Source: Candidatus Oscillibacter excrementigallinarum (GTDB lineage Bacteria; Bacillota; Clostridia; Oscillospirales; Oscillospiraceae). From it: DNA of 32,482 bases. A program made the translations under genes and the position numbers. Numbering within the stretch: the first letter of the stretch is position 1; each line of letters opens with the position of its first letter. Of this stretch, positions 15,089-22,960 are shown piece by piece. Below the pieces are notes generated by a model that saw nothing but the letters and a program-made list of their open reading frames with translations, did no database searches and was not told where the DNA came from. The stretch is taken from contig DWZJ01000017.1 in the NCBI GenBank assembly GCA_019118245.1, positions 1 through 32,482 on the forward strand. The letters run 5' to 3'.

Positions 15089-15287
15089 AGAGTGGAGAGT
15101 TGAGAGTGGAGAGTGAAGAGATCTCCGATGCAGGGCCACACTGGCAAAGAAAGACGCTGGCGGCTGTAAACAGCTGCCAGCGTCTTTGCCGCAAACCCGT
15201 ATGAGGAGCGGGAGCCGGGGCGCGCACCCATATCTCCACTCTCAACTCTTCACTCTCAACTCTTCACTCTCAACTCTTCACGCGCAA
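15082..15287. repeat. Heptamer element with a large hairpin core between trxB and the SLH gene
   Basis: The left arm (about 15084-15120) has GAGAGTG/GAGAGTT/GAAGAGT heptamers. The right arm (about 15230-15285) has the inverted CACTCTC/AACTCTT type. The core differs from the others: one large hairpin with AAAGACGCTGGC (15150-15161) pairing with GCCAGCGTCTTT (15176-15187). The element separates two convergent genes and may act as a shared terminator. Confidence 0.8.
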
Positions 15288-15299
15288 GGGAGTCGCGCT

Positions 15300-16208
15300 T
15301 TACTGGATGATAAAGCTCTCCGCCACTGCGGCGGGCGTCTCCCCCAGGGTGCCGCTCTGGCTGATCCGGTAGGTGCCGGGCGCCAGGACGCCCACCTCCT
15401 CCAGATCGCCCCAGTGGAAGGTCAGCTCCTGGCTGGCGCCGGGCTCCAGGGTGTAGAGCACCTGGATCACCACCATGTCGTGGTTCAGCTGGTACCAGCC
15501 GCCGTTGATCTGCCGGTACAGGCCGTAGTCCGCGCCGTAGGAGAAGGTCTCCTCCGTCCCGTTCTTCAGCAGGACCGTGGCCCCGGTGGTGGAGCACTGC
15601 CGCAGCTCCAGGGCCAGGCCCTCCGTCCCGGTATCCAGGGGGGCCTCCGCCGCCGGCAGGCCGCCCCGGAACAGCGCCTCCGTCATGGCGGCCAGCTCCT
15701 CCTGGGTGACGGTCCCCGCCGGCCGCAGCTGCGCGGCGCTGCCGGAGAACCACAGCCCCCGGTCCACGGCCCAGGTCACCGCCTCCCGGCTCCAGGCGGG
15801 CACGGCGGCCGCGTCCTGATACGATGCCAGCTCCCGGCCGGAGATCTCCTCCGTCTCCAGCTCCGTGACCTGGGCGTAGCGGTACAGCATCACCGCCGCC
15901 TGCTGCCGGGTCACCGGCGCGTCGGGGCGGAAGGTGCCGCCAGAGTAGCCGTTGGCGATGCCGCTGGCCTTGGCCCAGCACAGCGCCTCGAAATACGGGG
16001 ACCAGCTCCCCACGTCCCGGAAGGGCGCGGCGCTGCCCTCGCTGACCACCGGCGTGCCGCCGTGGGCCACATGGGCGTCGTACAGCGCGTCCACGAACGC
16101 GCCCCGGCTCACCGCCCCGCCGCTGGTGTCCGCCGCGCCGGCCGTGCCCGCCAGCAGCAGGCAGGCGCACAAACACAGGCATACGATCCAACCGCTTCGA
16201 TGTCTCAT
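15300..16208 (-). CDS. Secreted SLH-domain protein with C-terminal Ig-like domain
   Basis: The 302-residue protein starts with a signal peptide (hydrophobic WIVCLCLCACLLLAGTAGA, probable cleavage after AGA or AGAA). One clear S-layer-homology repeat follows, FRDVGSWSPYFEALCWAKASGIANGY ending in TFRPDAPVTRQQAAVMLYRYA, with a second more divergent one after it (FPAWS..AVTWAVDRGL type). The last 100 residues are a beta-rich domain (LALELRQCSTTGATVLLKNGT, GLYRQINGGWYQL, TLEPGASQELTFHWGD, PGTYRI) like Ig-type domains seen in Firmicute lipoproteins. SLH repeats bind cell-wall polymers, so it is probably wall-attached; its function is unknown. ATG has AAGGAG 11 bases upstream. Confidence 0.8.
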   Translation of the reverse strand: MRHRSGWIVCLCLCACLLLAGTAGAADTSGGAVSRGAFVDALYDAHVAHGGTPVVSEGSAAPFRDVGSWSPYFEALCWAKASGIANGYSGGTFRPDAPVTRQQAAVMLYRYAQVTELETEEISGRELASYQDAAAVPAWSREAVTWAVDRGLWFSGSAAQLRPAGTVTQEELAAMTEALFRGGLPAAEAPLDTGTEGLALELRQCSTTGATVLLKNGTEETFSYGADYGLYRQINGGWYQLNHDMVVIQVLYTLEPGASQELTFHWGDLEEVGVLAPGTYRISQSGTLGETPAAVAESFIIQ

Positions 16209-16266
16209 CAGGCGTCACGCTCCTTCAGATCTTCTGGAATGTCCCTATATGAAATATAGACGTTTT

Positions 16267-16303
16267 TTCCGCCGGTTTTGTTTCATCCCGGCGGGATTTT
16301 TTT
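16267..16303 (+). terminator. Plus-oriented terminator-like hairpin with no obvious plus-strand gene
   Basis: TTCCGCCGG and CCGGCGGGA pair around a 12-base loop, followed by T7 on the plus strand. The neighbouring genes run on the minus strand, where the flanks read as A-runs, so it does not look like their terminator. It could stop antisense transcripts. Confidence 0.45.
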
Positions 16304-16319
16304 GCGGTGCGCCGGGGCC

Positions 16320-17309
16320 TCACAGGCCGTTGACCACGCAGTCCGGCCGCTCCCCCGCCGCCAGGCGCTCCGCGTTGCGCCACATATGGGCGTGGGCCCG
16401 GCGGAAGGCGGCCTCGGTGATGCCCCCCAGGTGGGGCGCCAGGGCCACCCGGTCCTGGACCTCCGGCGGCAGGACGGTCAGGGGATGGCCGGCGGGCACC
16501 GGCTCCGGGGCCAGGGTGTCCAGCCCGGCGCCGGCGATGCGGCCCTCCGTCAGGGCCCGCGCCAGGGCATCGTTGTCCACCAGGTCCCCCCGGGCGGTGT
16601 TGATGAGGTACGCCGTGGGCTTCATCCGCGCCAGAAAATCCTCGTCCACCATGTTCCGGGTCTCGTCGGTGACGGCGCAGTGGAGGCTGACGATGTCGCA
16701 TGTCTCCGCCAGCTCCTCCAGGGGCAGATAGGTGACGCCGTACCTCCTCTCCTCCTCCGGCGTCCGGCGGTGCCTGGTGTAGTAGTACAGCTCACAGCCG
16801 AAGGGGGCCAGCCGCTCCGCCGCGGCCCGGCCGATGTCGCCGAAGCCCACCAAGCCTACTTTGCAGGCGGAGAGCTCCGTGATCCCCTCCACCATGCACC
16901 GCTCCTTCATCTCCATCTGCCGCCCCTGCCGGACCGCCCGGTCCCCGGGGAGGGCCCGGCGCAGCACCATCAGCATCAGGAGGACGGCCTGCTCCGCCAC
17001 GGCGCCGGCGTTGCAGCCCTTGTTGTTGCAGACGTAGATGTTCCGCTGCCGGGCGGCAGCCAGGTCGATGCGGTCATAGGCCACCCCCTCTGAGTGGATC
17101 AGCCGCAGCCGCGGCAGCCGGTCCATCAGGGACCCGGTCACCGGGGTGATGGCGTCCACGAACAGCGCCTCCGCCTCCGGGGCCGCGGCGGCGATCTCCG
17201 TCTCGGTGCTGTCCTTGTCCAGAAAGACCGGCGTCTGCCGGTCGACGAAGGGCATGGCGGGCCGGTAGGCCCGGTAGCGGGCCTCCTGGCCCAGGATCAC
17301 GATGTTCAA
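16320..17309 (-). CDS. D-isomer-specific 2-hydroxyacid dehydrogenase family protein
   Basis: Enzymes of this family interconvert 2-oxoacids and D-2-hydroxyacids with NAD(P). The 329-residue protein has the nucleotide-binding GLVGFGDIGRAAAERL, the substrate-binding and catalytic region LINTARGDLVDNDAL (Arg), the AGAGLDTLAPEP segment carrying the catalytic Glu, and APHLGGITEAA with the catalytic His. The physiological substrate is not clear; phosphoglycerate dehydrogenase-like, glyoxylate or lactate-type activities are all possible. The start is taken as TTG at 17307-17309, 7 bases after AAGGAGG and about 33 bases after the predicted transcript start. An in-frame ATG at 17333 would place the AAGGAGG inside the gene and leave almost no leader. 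Confidence 0.85.
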   Translation of the reverse strand: MNIVILGQEARYRAYRPAMPFVDRQTPVFLDKDSTETEIAAAAPEAEALFVDAITPVTGSLMDRLPRLRLIHSEGVAYDRIDLAAARQRNIYVCNNKGCNAGAVAEQAVLLMLMVLRRALPGDRAVRQGRQMEMKERCMVEGITELSACKVGLVGFGDIGRAAAERLAPFGCELYYYTRHRRTPEEERRYGVTYLPLEELAETCDIVSLHCAVTDETRNMVDEDFLARMKPTAYLINTARGDLVDNDALARALTEGRIAGAGLDTLAPEPVPAGHPLTVLPPEVQDRVALAPHLGGITEAAFRRAHAHMWRNAERLAAGERPDCVVNGL

Positions 17310-17348
17310 GGGGACGCCTCCTTTTTCCCGCATATTTCAGATGCTCCC

Positions 17349-17376
17349 ATTATAGCACCCCGGAGGCGGTTGTCCA
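17349..17376 (-). promoter_or_regulatory. Strong promoter of the 2-hydroxyacid dehydrogenase gene
   Basis: On the minus strand, TGGACA (17371-17376) and a perfect TATAAT (17349-17354) are 16 bases apart, with TG in the extended -10 position. Between this and the divergent gntR promoter is a GC-rich inverted repeat (CCGCCGCC near 17397 with GGCGGCGG near 17447) that could be an operator or a hairpin. Confidence 0.75.
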
Positions 17377-17479
17377 CGGTGAAAACCACGAAAAAACCGC
17401 CGCCGGGGGCTCCCCCCTCCGGCAGCAGACTGGATAGGCCCGGCGGGCGGCGGCGGGGGAATTCTGTCAAATCTGCCAG

Positions 17480-17508
17480 TTGCGGCCGCCCGGAAAATCC
17501 GCTACAAT
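17480..17508 (+). promoter_or_regulatory. Promoter of gntR-purE
   Basis: TTGCGG (17480-17485) and TACAAT (17503-17508) are 17 bases apart. The start of transcription would fall near 17515, giving a 42-base leader to the chosen gntR start. Confidence 0.65.
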
Positions 17509-17556
17509 GGGTATGATCTCTCTATGGTACTACCTATTTTGAAACGAGGTGTGAGA

Positions 17557-18282
17557 ATGAGCGGTCAGCCAATGCAGACGAAAACCATCCGCTCCCAGCT
17601 GCTCGCCGACATGAAGGACGGCATCTACGCCCACTGCTCCCGCCTGCCCCGGGAGAGCGTGCTGGCGGAGAAGCTGGGCATCAGCCGCACCCAGCTGCGG
17701 GACATCCTGGCCTCTCTGGAGCGGGAGGGCTTCATCACCCGCCGCCACGGGGTGGGCACCATTATCAACCGCCATGTGCTGAACGTCCAGTCCCGCATGG
17801 ACATCGAGGTGGAGTTCCTGGACATGATCCGCCAGAACGGCTATGAGCCGGCGGTGGCCTTCGTCCGGGTGGCGGACGGGGAGGCGGACGCCCAGGTGGC
17901 CGTCCAGCTCCAGATCCCGGAGGGGACCCCCGTCATCCGCATCGCCCGGCTGTGCACCGCCGACGGCAAGCCCGCCATCTACTGCGAGGACGTGGTGGAG
18001 AAGGCCCTGGCCAAGGGGACCTACACCATCCAGGACTTCAAGCTGCCCATCTTCCACTTCCTCCAGCGGTTCTGCGGCATCTACCCCTACCTGGACCTGA
18101 CGGACGTGCGGCCCGCGGTGGCGGACGCCGCCCTGGCGGAGATCTTCCAGGTGCCCATGGGCACGCCGCTGCTGAACATGGACGAGGTAGACTACGACAT
18201 CGACGGCCGTCCCGTGTTCTGCTCCAACGAGTACTTTGTGGACGGCATCTTCCGCCACACGGTCATGCGGAAAAAGCTGTGA
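17557..18282 (+). CDS. GntR/HutC-family transcriptional regulator
   Basis: The 241-residue protein has an N-terminal winged helix (about 10-75) with the typical RLPRESVLAEKLGISRTQLRDILASLEREGFI. A UTRA ligand-binding domain follows (about 90-235), with VIRIARLCTADGKPAIYCEDVV and the final NEYFVDGIFRHTVMR. HutC/UTRA regulators sense small metabolites. This one is first in the transcript with purE, 22 bases before it, so it may control the purine genes or itself; the effector is not known. ATG at 17557 has GAGGTG 5 bases upstream. An upstream in-frame ATG at 17524 would lie only about 9 bases from the predicted transcript start. A GC-rich inverted repeat near 17397-17454 is a possible operator. 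Confidence 0.88.
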   Translation: MSGQPMQTKTIRSQLLADMKDGIYAHCSRLPRESVLAEKLGISRTQLRDILASLEREGFITRRHGVGTIINRHVLNVQSRMDIEVEFLDMIRQNGYEPAVAFVRVADGEADAQVAVQLQIPEGTPVIRIARLCTADGKPAIYCEDVVEKALAKGTYTIQDFKLPIFHFLQRFCGIYPYLDLTDVRPAVADAALAEIFQVPMGTPLLNMDEVDYDIDGRPVFCSNEYFVDGIFRHTVMRKKL

Positions 18283-18304
18283 GCACGGAAAGGAGCGCCT
18301 GCGC

Positions 18305-18799
18305 ATGAAAAAAGTCGCCGTCATCATGGGGTCGGACTCGGACTGGCCCGTGGTCCAGGGGGCCTGCACCCAGCTGGACGCCCTGAACATCCCCTATGAG
18401 GCCCACATCCTCAGCGCCCACCGGACCCCGGTCCAGGCGGCGGAGTTCGCCGCGTCCGCCCGGGCCAACGGCTTCGGGGTGCTGATCTGCGCCGCCGGCA
18501 TGGCGGCCCATCTGGCGGGGGCCTTCGCCGCCAACACCACCCTGCCCGTCATCGGCATCCCCATGAAGGGGGGCGCCCTGGACGGGCTGGACGCATTGCT
18601 GTCCACGGTCCAGATGCCCAGCGGCATCCCGGTGGCCACGGTGGCCCTGAACGGGGCCAAGAACGCCGCCATCCTGGCCGCCCAGATCCTGGCGGTGGAG
18701 GACGCTGCCTTGGCCTCCCGCCTGGACGCGGAGCGCCGCAAAATGGCGGAGCAGATCGCCGCCAAGGACGCCAAGCTCCAGGGCGAGGCCTTCAAATAA
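18305..18799 (+). CDS. purE: N5-carboxyaminoimidazole ribonucleotide mutase PurE
   Basis: PurE forms 4-carboxy-AIR in de novo purine synthesis. The 164-residue protein starts VAVIMGSDSDWPVV and contains ILSAHRTP and AAGMAAHLAGAFAANTTLPVIGIP, then VQMPSGIPVATVALNGAKNAA. These are class I PurE features, whose substrate N5-CAIR is normally made by PurK. No purK lies in this window, so it must be elsewhere, or the enzyme may act on AIR plus CO2. ATG at 18305 has AAAGGAG 9 bases upstream. It is followed by a hairpin with T4 and a repeat element before purC. Confidence 0.95.
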   Translation: MKKVAVIMGSDSDWPVVQGACTQLDALNIPYEAHILSAHRTPVQAAEFAASARANGFGVLICAAGMAAHLAGAFAANTTLPVIGIPMKGGALDGLDALLSTVQMPSGIPVATVALNGAKNAAILAAQILAVEDAALASRLDAERRKMAEQIAAKDAKLQGEAFK

Positions 18800-18804
18800 A
18801 GTTC

Positions 18805-18848
18805 TCCGGAACGCGGAGCCGCGCCAGCGGCCCCCGCTTCCGGATTTT
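18805..18848 (+). terminator. Weak terminator-like hairpin after purE
   Basis: TCCGGAA (18805-18811) and TTCCGGA (18838-18844) pair around an inner GCGG/CCGC stem and are followed by T4. It may reduce transcription from gntR-purE into purC. No clear promoter for purC is visible between here and 19140. Confidence 0.5.
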
Positions 18849-18919
18849 CCGTCCCAAACCGTTCAGTTTTTCTAATCAAGCTAATAGCTGCGTTCAGATT
18901 GTCTAATGGAAACAGAACC

Positions 18920-18947
18920 GGGCCGACACGCAGGTCGGCCCCTACGG
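18920..18947. repeat. REP-like palindrome, copy c
   Basis: GGGCCGAC and GTCGGCCC pair around a 6-base loop, followed by CTACGG. It is nearly the same as the copy at 6335 and, like it, lies just before a heptamer tract. Confidence 0.6.
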
Positions 18948-18961
18948 AGCGGCAAGAGCTG

Positions 18962-19120
18962 AATGAGGAATTAGGAATGAGGAATTAGGAATTGTGGTGT
19001 TCCGCCGCAGGCGGAACGATTTCAATGAGTCCGGCTCCGCCGGACACATCAGCTCCTATCTCCACTCTCAACTCTCCACTCTTCAAAAAATTCCTAACTC
19101 CTAATTCCTAATTTCTAATT
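18962..19120. repeat. Heptamer-TIR element with two-hairpin core between purE and purC
   Basis: The left end (18962-18993) is AATGAGG, AATTAGG, AATGAGG, AATTAGG, AATT. The right end (19089-19120) is AATT, CCTAACT, CCTAATT, CCTAATT, TCTAATT. Each is exactly 32 nt. The core opens GTGGTGT and has hairpins GTTCCGCC/GGCGGAAC and GTCCGGC/GCCGGAC separated by GATTTCAATGA. A short CACTCTC-type tract precedes the right end. No reading frame is present. The same plan is seen at 23679-23865. Confidence 0.88.
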
Positions 19121-19140
19121 ACAACAAGGAGGTTTTTCCA

Positions 19141-19860
19141 ATGCAGAAGCTGGAACAAGTCTACGAGGGCAAGGCCAAAAAGGTCTTTCGGACCGACGAC
19201 CCGGAGCTGTACATCGTGGACTACAAGGACGACGCCACCGCCTTCAACGGCCTGAAAAAGGGCACCATCGCCGGGAAGGGCGTCATCAACAACCAGATGA
19301 CCAACGCCCTGATGCGGCGGATCGAGAAGGCCGGCATCCCCACCCACTTCGTCGAAGAACTGAGTGAGCGGGAGACGCTGGTGAAGAAGGTCTCCATCGT
19401 GCCCCTGGAGGTCATCATCCGCAACCTCTCCGCCGGGTCCTTCGCCAAGCGGTACGGCGTGGAGGAGGGCATCGTGTTCGACGCGCCCACCATCGAGTTC
19501 TCCTACAAGAACGATGAATTGGGAGACCCCCTGCTGAACAGCTGCCACGCCCTGGCGCTGAAGCTGGCCACGGCGGAGGAGATCGAGACCATCAAGCGGT
19601 ACGCCTTCGCCGTCAATGACATTTTGAAGGCCTTCTGGGCCGAGTGCGGCGTCATCCTGGTGGACTTCAAGCTGGAGTTCGGCCGCCTGTCGGACGGCAC
19701 CATCGTCCTGGCGGACGAGATCAGCCCCGACACCTGCCGCCTCTGGGACGAGCAGACCCACGAGAAGCTGGACAAGGACCGGTTCCGCCGGGACCTGGGG
19801 GGCGTGGAGGACGCCTACGCCGAGATCATGGGGAGACTGCTGGCCCATGACGCGGAGTGA
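19141..19860 (+). CDS. purC: SAICAR synthetase PurC
   Basis: PurC joins aspartate to CAIR with ATP. The 239-residue protein opens [15 protein letters not shown], the glycine-rich ATP-binding start of the family, and has [28 protein letters not shown] and [13 protein letters not shown], all standard PurC signatures. ATG at 19141 has AAGGAGG about 8 bases upstream, immediately after the heptamer element. Its 3' end overlaps purF by 14 bases, showing translational coupling. Length is normal for the bacterial single-domain enzyme. Confidence 0.96.
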   Translation: MQKLEQVYEGKAKKVFRTDDPELYIVDYKDDATAFNGLKKGTIAGKGVINNQMTNALMRRIEKAGIPTHFVEELSERETLVKKVSIVPLEVIIRNLSAGSFAKRYGVEEGIVFDAPTIEFSYKNDELGDPLLNSCHALALKLATAEEIETIKRYAFAVNDILKAFWAECGVILVDFKLEFGRLSDGTIVLADEISPDTCRLWDEQTHEKLDKDRFRRDLGGVEDAYAEIMGRLLAHDAE

Positions 19861-21310
19861 GATCAGCGCCGTGCTCCCGGCCCGCCATATCCACGAGGAG
19901 TGCGGCGTGTTCGGCGTCTACACGCCGGAGACCAGCGATGTGGCCTCTCTGGCCTACTACGCCCTGTATGCCCTCCAGCACCGGGGGCAGGAGAGCGCCG
20001 GCATCGCGGTGAACGACGACGGGGTCTTCACCGCCTACCGGGACGTAGGGCTCGTCAGTGAGGTGTTCCCGGCGGAGCGGCTCCGCTCCCTGGGCACGGG
20101 CACCATCGCCGTGGGCCATGTGCGCTACGGCACCACCGGGTCCGACAACAAGCGCAACGTCCAGCCCATTCTGGTAAACCACTACAAGGGCCGCATGGCC
20201 CTGGCCCACAACGGCAACCTGACCAACTCCCACCAGCTGCGCCAGGAGCTGGAGAGCCGGGGCTCCATCTTCCAGACCACCACGGACTCGGAGGTCATCG
20301 CCTACATCATCGTCCAGGAGCGTTTGCGCGCCCCCTCCATCGAGGAGGCGGTGGCCGCCGCCATGGACCGGATCGAGGGGGCCTACTCCCTGGTGATCTC
20401 CTCCCCCACCAAGCTCATCGCCGTCCGGGACCCCCACGGCTTCCGGCCCCTGTGCATGGGCCGCCTGCGGGACGGGGGCGTGGTGTTCGCCTCCGAGTCC
20501 TGCGCCCTGGACGCCATCGGCGCCCAGTTCGAGCGGGACATCCTGCCCGGGGAGATCGTGGTGGTGGACCGGCACGGCGTCAAGTCCGACACCCGCCACT
20601 GCGGAAAGACGGAGAAGCGGCTGTGCGTGTTCGAGTTCATCTACTTCGCCAGGCCGGACTCCGTCATCGACGGGTCCAGCGTCCATGTGGCCCGGCAGCG
20701 GGCCGGGGCCTTCCTGGCTCTGGAGCACCCGGTCCAGGCGGACATCGTCATCGGCGTGCCGGACTCCGGCCTGGACGCCGCCCTGGGCTACGCCCGGCAG
20801 AGCGGCATCCCCTACGGCATGGGGTTCATCAAGAACAAGTACATCGGCCGCACCTTCATCTCCCCCACCCAGGCCATGCGGGAGAATGAGGTCAACATCA
20901 AGCTGAACCCCATCCGCTCCGTGGTGGAGGGCAAGCGGGTGGTGCTGATCGACGACTCCATCGTCCGGGGCACCACCTGCCGCCGGACCATCGACCTGCT
21001 GCGGCGGGCCGGGGCCAAGGAGATCCATATGCGGGTCAGCGCGCCGCCCTTCGTGGCCGCCTGCCACTACGGCACGGACATCGACGACCCCACCAAGCTC
21101 ATCGCCAACAACCACTCGGTGGAGGAGATCGCCAGGATCATCGGCGTGGACTCCCTGGGGTATTTGAGTTTGCAGGACGTGGTGAAGATCGCGGACAACA
21201 CCTGCGGCTTCTGCACCGCCTGCTTCGGCGGCGGCTATCCCACCGCCGTGCCCCGGGACGGCGGCAAGGACCGATTCGAGTGCAAGATCAGCGAGAGGGG
21301 GAAACTCTAA
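19847..21310 (+). CDS. purF: Amidophosphoribosyltransferase PurF
   Basis: PurF makes phosphoribosylamine from PRPP and glutamine, the first committed purine step. The 487-residue protein has a short propeptide, and Cys19 in [10 protein letters not shown] is the predicted N-terminal nucleophile after cleavage. The glutaminase domain contains [11 protein letters not shown] and GHVRYGTTG. The phosphoribosyltransferase domain has the PRPP motif [14 protein letters not shown]-terminal cysteines in [10 protein letters not shown] fit the 4Fe-4S type known from Bacillus PurF, so the enzyme is probably oxygen-sensitive. The gene starts inside the end of purC and stops one base before purM. Confidence 0.97.
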   Translation: MTRSEISAVLPARHIHEECGVFGVYTPETSDVASLAYYALYALQHRGQESAGIAVNDDGVFTAYRDVGLVSEVFPAERLRSLGTGTIAVGHVRYGTTGSDNKRNVQPILVNHYKGRMALAHNGNLTNSHQLRQELESRGSIFQTTTDSEVIAYIIVQERLRAPSIEEAVAAAMDRIEGAYSLVISSPTKLIAVRDPHGFRPLCMGRLRDGGVVFASESCALDAIGAQFERDILPGEIVVVDRHGVKSDTRHCGKTEKRLCVFEFIYFARPDSVIDGSSVHVARQRAGAFLALEHPVQADIVIGVPDSGLDAALGYARQSGIPYGMGFIKNKYIGRTFISPTQAMRENEVNIKLNPIRSVVEGKRVVLIDDSIVRGTTCRRTIDLLRRAGAKEIHMRVSAPPFVAACHYGTDIDDPTKLIANNHSVEEIARIIGVDSLGYLSLQDVVKIADNTCGFCTACFGGGYPTAVPRDGGKDRFECKISERGKL

Positions 21311-21311
21311 T

Positions 21312-22346
21312 ATGGAGAGCTATTCGGAGAGCTATCGGAAGGCGGGGGTGGACATCACCGCCGGATACAAGGGCGTCCAGCTCATGGGGCCCCATGTGGC
21401 CCGGACGATGATCCCCGGCGTGGTGTCCGGCATCGGGGGGTTCGGGGGGCTGTTCGCCCCGGACCTGACCGGCATGACGGAGCCGGTGCTGGTGTCCGGC
21501 ACCGACGGGGTGGGCACCAAGATCCGCATCGCCCAGCTGCTGGACCGGCACGACACCGTGGGCGTGGACTGCGTGGCCATGTGCGTCAACGACATCATCT
21601 GCTGCGGGGCAAAGCCCCTGTTCTTCCTGGACTACATCGCCATCGGCAAAAATGTGCCGGAGAAGGCGGCCGCCCTGGTGGCGGGCGTGGCGGAGGGCTG
21701 CGTCCAGGCGGGCTGCGCCCTCATCGGCGGGGAGACCGCCGAGCACCCCGGCGTCATGGCCGCCGAGGACTACGACCTGGCCGGCTTTTCCGTGGGCATC
21801 GTGGACAAGCCCCAGATCATCGCCCCGGACTATGTCCGCCCCGGGGACGTGGTGCTGGCCCTGCCCTCCTCCGGCCTTCACTCCAACGGCTTCTCCCTGG
21901 TGCGGAAGGTCTTTCACGTGGAGCACGCGGACCTGACGCTCCACTGCGAGGACCTGGGGGAGAGTTTGGGGGACGCCCTGCTGACCCCCACCCGCATCTA
22001 TGTGAAGCCGGTGCTGGCGGCCATCCGCGCGGCGGACGTCCACGGCATCAGCCACATCACCGGCGGCGGGTTCTTTGAGAACATCCCCCGGTGCCTGCCG
22101 GCGGGGATGACGGCGAAAATCGAAAAAGCCGCCATTCAGACGCCGCCCATCTTCAAGCTGCTCCAGGAGACGGGCCGCATCCCGGAGCGGGACATGTTCA
22201 ACACCTTCAACATGGGGGTGGGCATGGCGGTGATCGTCTCCAAAGACACGGCGGACCAGGCCCTGGCCGCCCTGGCGGACCACGGCTGCCCCGGCTATGT
22301 GATGGGCGAGATCGTCCCCGGAGAGGAGCGGGTGGTGCTATGCTGA
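21312..22346 (+). CDS. purM: AIR synthetase PurM
   Basis: PurM closes the imidazole ring, converting FGAM to AIR with ATP. The 344-residue protein shows SYRKAGVDITAGYKGVQL, VSGTDGVGTKIRIAQ, the CVNDIICCGAKPLFFLDY strand, GGETAEHPG and LPSSGLHSNGFSLVRK, then ISHITGGGFFENIPR, all expected for the PurM/HypE fold. It begins one base after purF and overlaps the start of purN by seven bases, so purF-purM-purN are tightly coupled. Confidence 0.97.
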   Translation: MESYSESYRKAGVDITAGYKGVQLMGPHVARTMIPGVVSGIGGFGGLFAPDLTGMTEPVLVSGTDGVGTKIRIAQLLDRHDTVGVDCVAMCVNDIICCGAKPLFFLDYIAIGKNVPEKAAALVAGVAEGCVQAGCALIGGETAEHPGVMAAEDYDLAGFSVGIVDKPQIIAPDYVRPGDVVLALPSSGLHSNGFSLVRKVFHVEHADLTLHCEDLGESLGDALLTPTRIYVKPVLAAIRAADVHGISHITGGGFFENIPRCLPAGMTAKIEKAAIQTPPIFKLLQETGRIPERDMFNTFNMGVGMAVIVSKDTADQALAALADHGCPGYVMGEIVPGEERVVLC

Positions 22347-22960
22347 ACAAGGCCCGCATCGCCGTGCTGGTCTCCGGCGGCGGCACCAATCTGGAGGCCC
22401 TGTTCAATGCCCAGGCGGCGGGGGCCCTGCCCCACGGGGAGATCGTGGCGGTGCTCTCCAGCAACCCGGACGCCTTTGCCCTGGAGCGGGCCCGGCGGCG
22501 GGGGGTGCCCGCCGTCCCCCTGTCCCGGAAGCAGCTGGGGCAGGCGAAATTCGAGGCGGCCCTGACGAAAAAGCTGACGGAATACCGGGCGGACCTGCTC
22601 GTCCTGGCCGGGTTCCTGTCCATTTTGTCGGAGGACTTCGTCCGGCGGTGGCCGGACCGGATCGTCAACGTCCACCCCTCCCTGATCCCCGCCTTCTGCG
22701 GGAAGGGATACTACGGGCTGAAAGTCCACCAGGCGGCGCTGGAGCGGGGCGTGAAGGTCACCGGCGCCACCGTCCATCTGGTGAACGAGATCCCCGACGG
22801 CGGCCGCATCCTGCTGCAGAAGGCGGTGGAGGTGCAGCCGGGGGACACGCCGGAGACGCTGCAGCGCAGAGTCATGGAACAGGCGGAGTGGGTGCTGCTG
22901 CCCCGTGCCGTGGAGCAGCTGTCCGCCCACATCGCCATGGAAAAGGAGGATCATCTGTGA
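22340..22960 (+). CDS. purN: Phosphoribosylglycinamide formyltransferase PurN
   Basis: PurN formylates GAR using 10-formyl-tetrahydrofolate. The 206-residue protein has the phosphate-binding LVSGGGTNLEAL, LLVLAGFLSILS, the catalytic VNVHPSLIPAFCGKGYYG (Asn and His of the N-H-D set) and GATVHLVNEIPDGGRILLQ, where the conserved VD of most homologues reads VN. That substitution at the third catalytic position (usual HxVDxxxDxG) leaves the later Asp in IPDGG in place. ATG at 22340 overlaps purM, with GAGGAG upstream; the longer open frame to 22091 is a shadow. Its stop overlaps the GTG start of the next gene. Confidence 0.94.
   Translation: MLNKARIAVLVSGGGTNLEALFNAQAAGALPHGEIVAVLSSNPDAFALERARRRGVPAVPLSRKQLGQAKFEAALTKKLTEYRADLLVLAGFLSILSEDFVRRWPDRIVNVHPSLIPAFCGKGYYGLKVHQAALERGVKVTGATVHLVNEIPDGGRILLQKAVEVQPGDTPETLQRRVMEQAEWVLLPRAVEQLSAHIAMEKEDHL

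Noticed and set aside
18849-19140. A purine riboswitch in front of purC
   Set aside because: I could not find the conserved three-way-junction core; the spacer is instead filled by a palindrome and a heptamer element.
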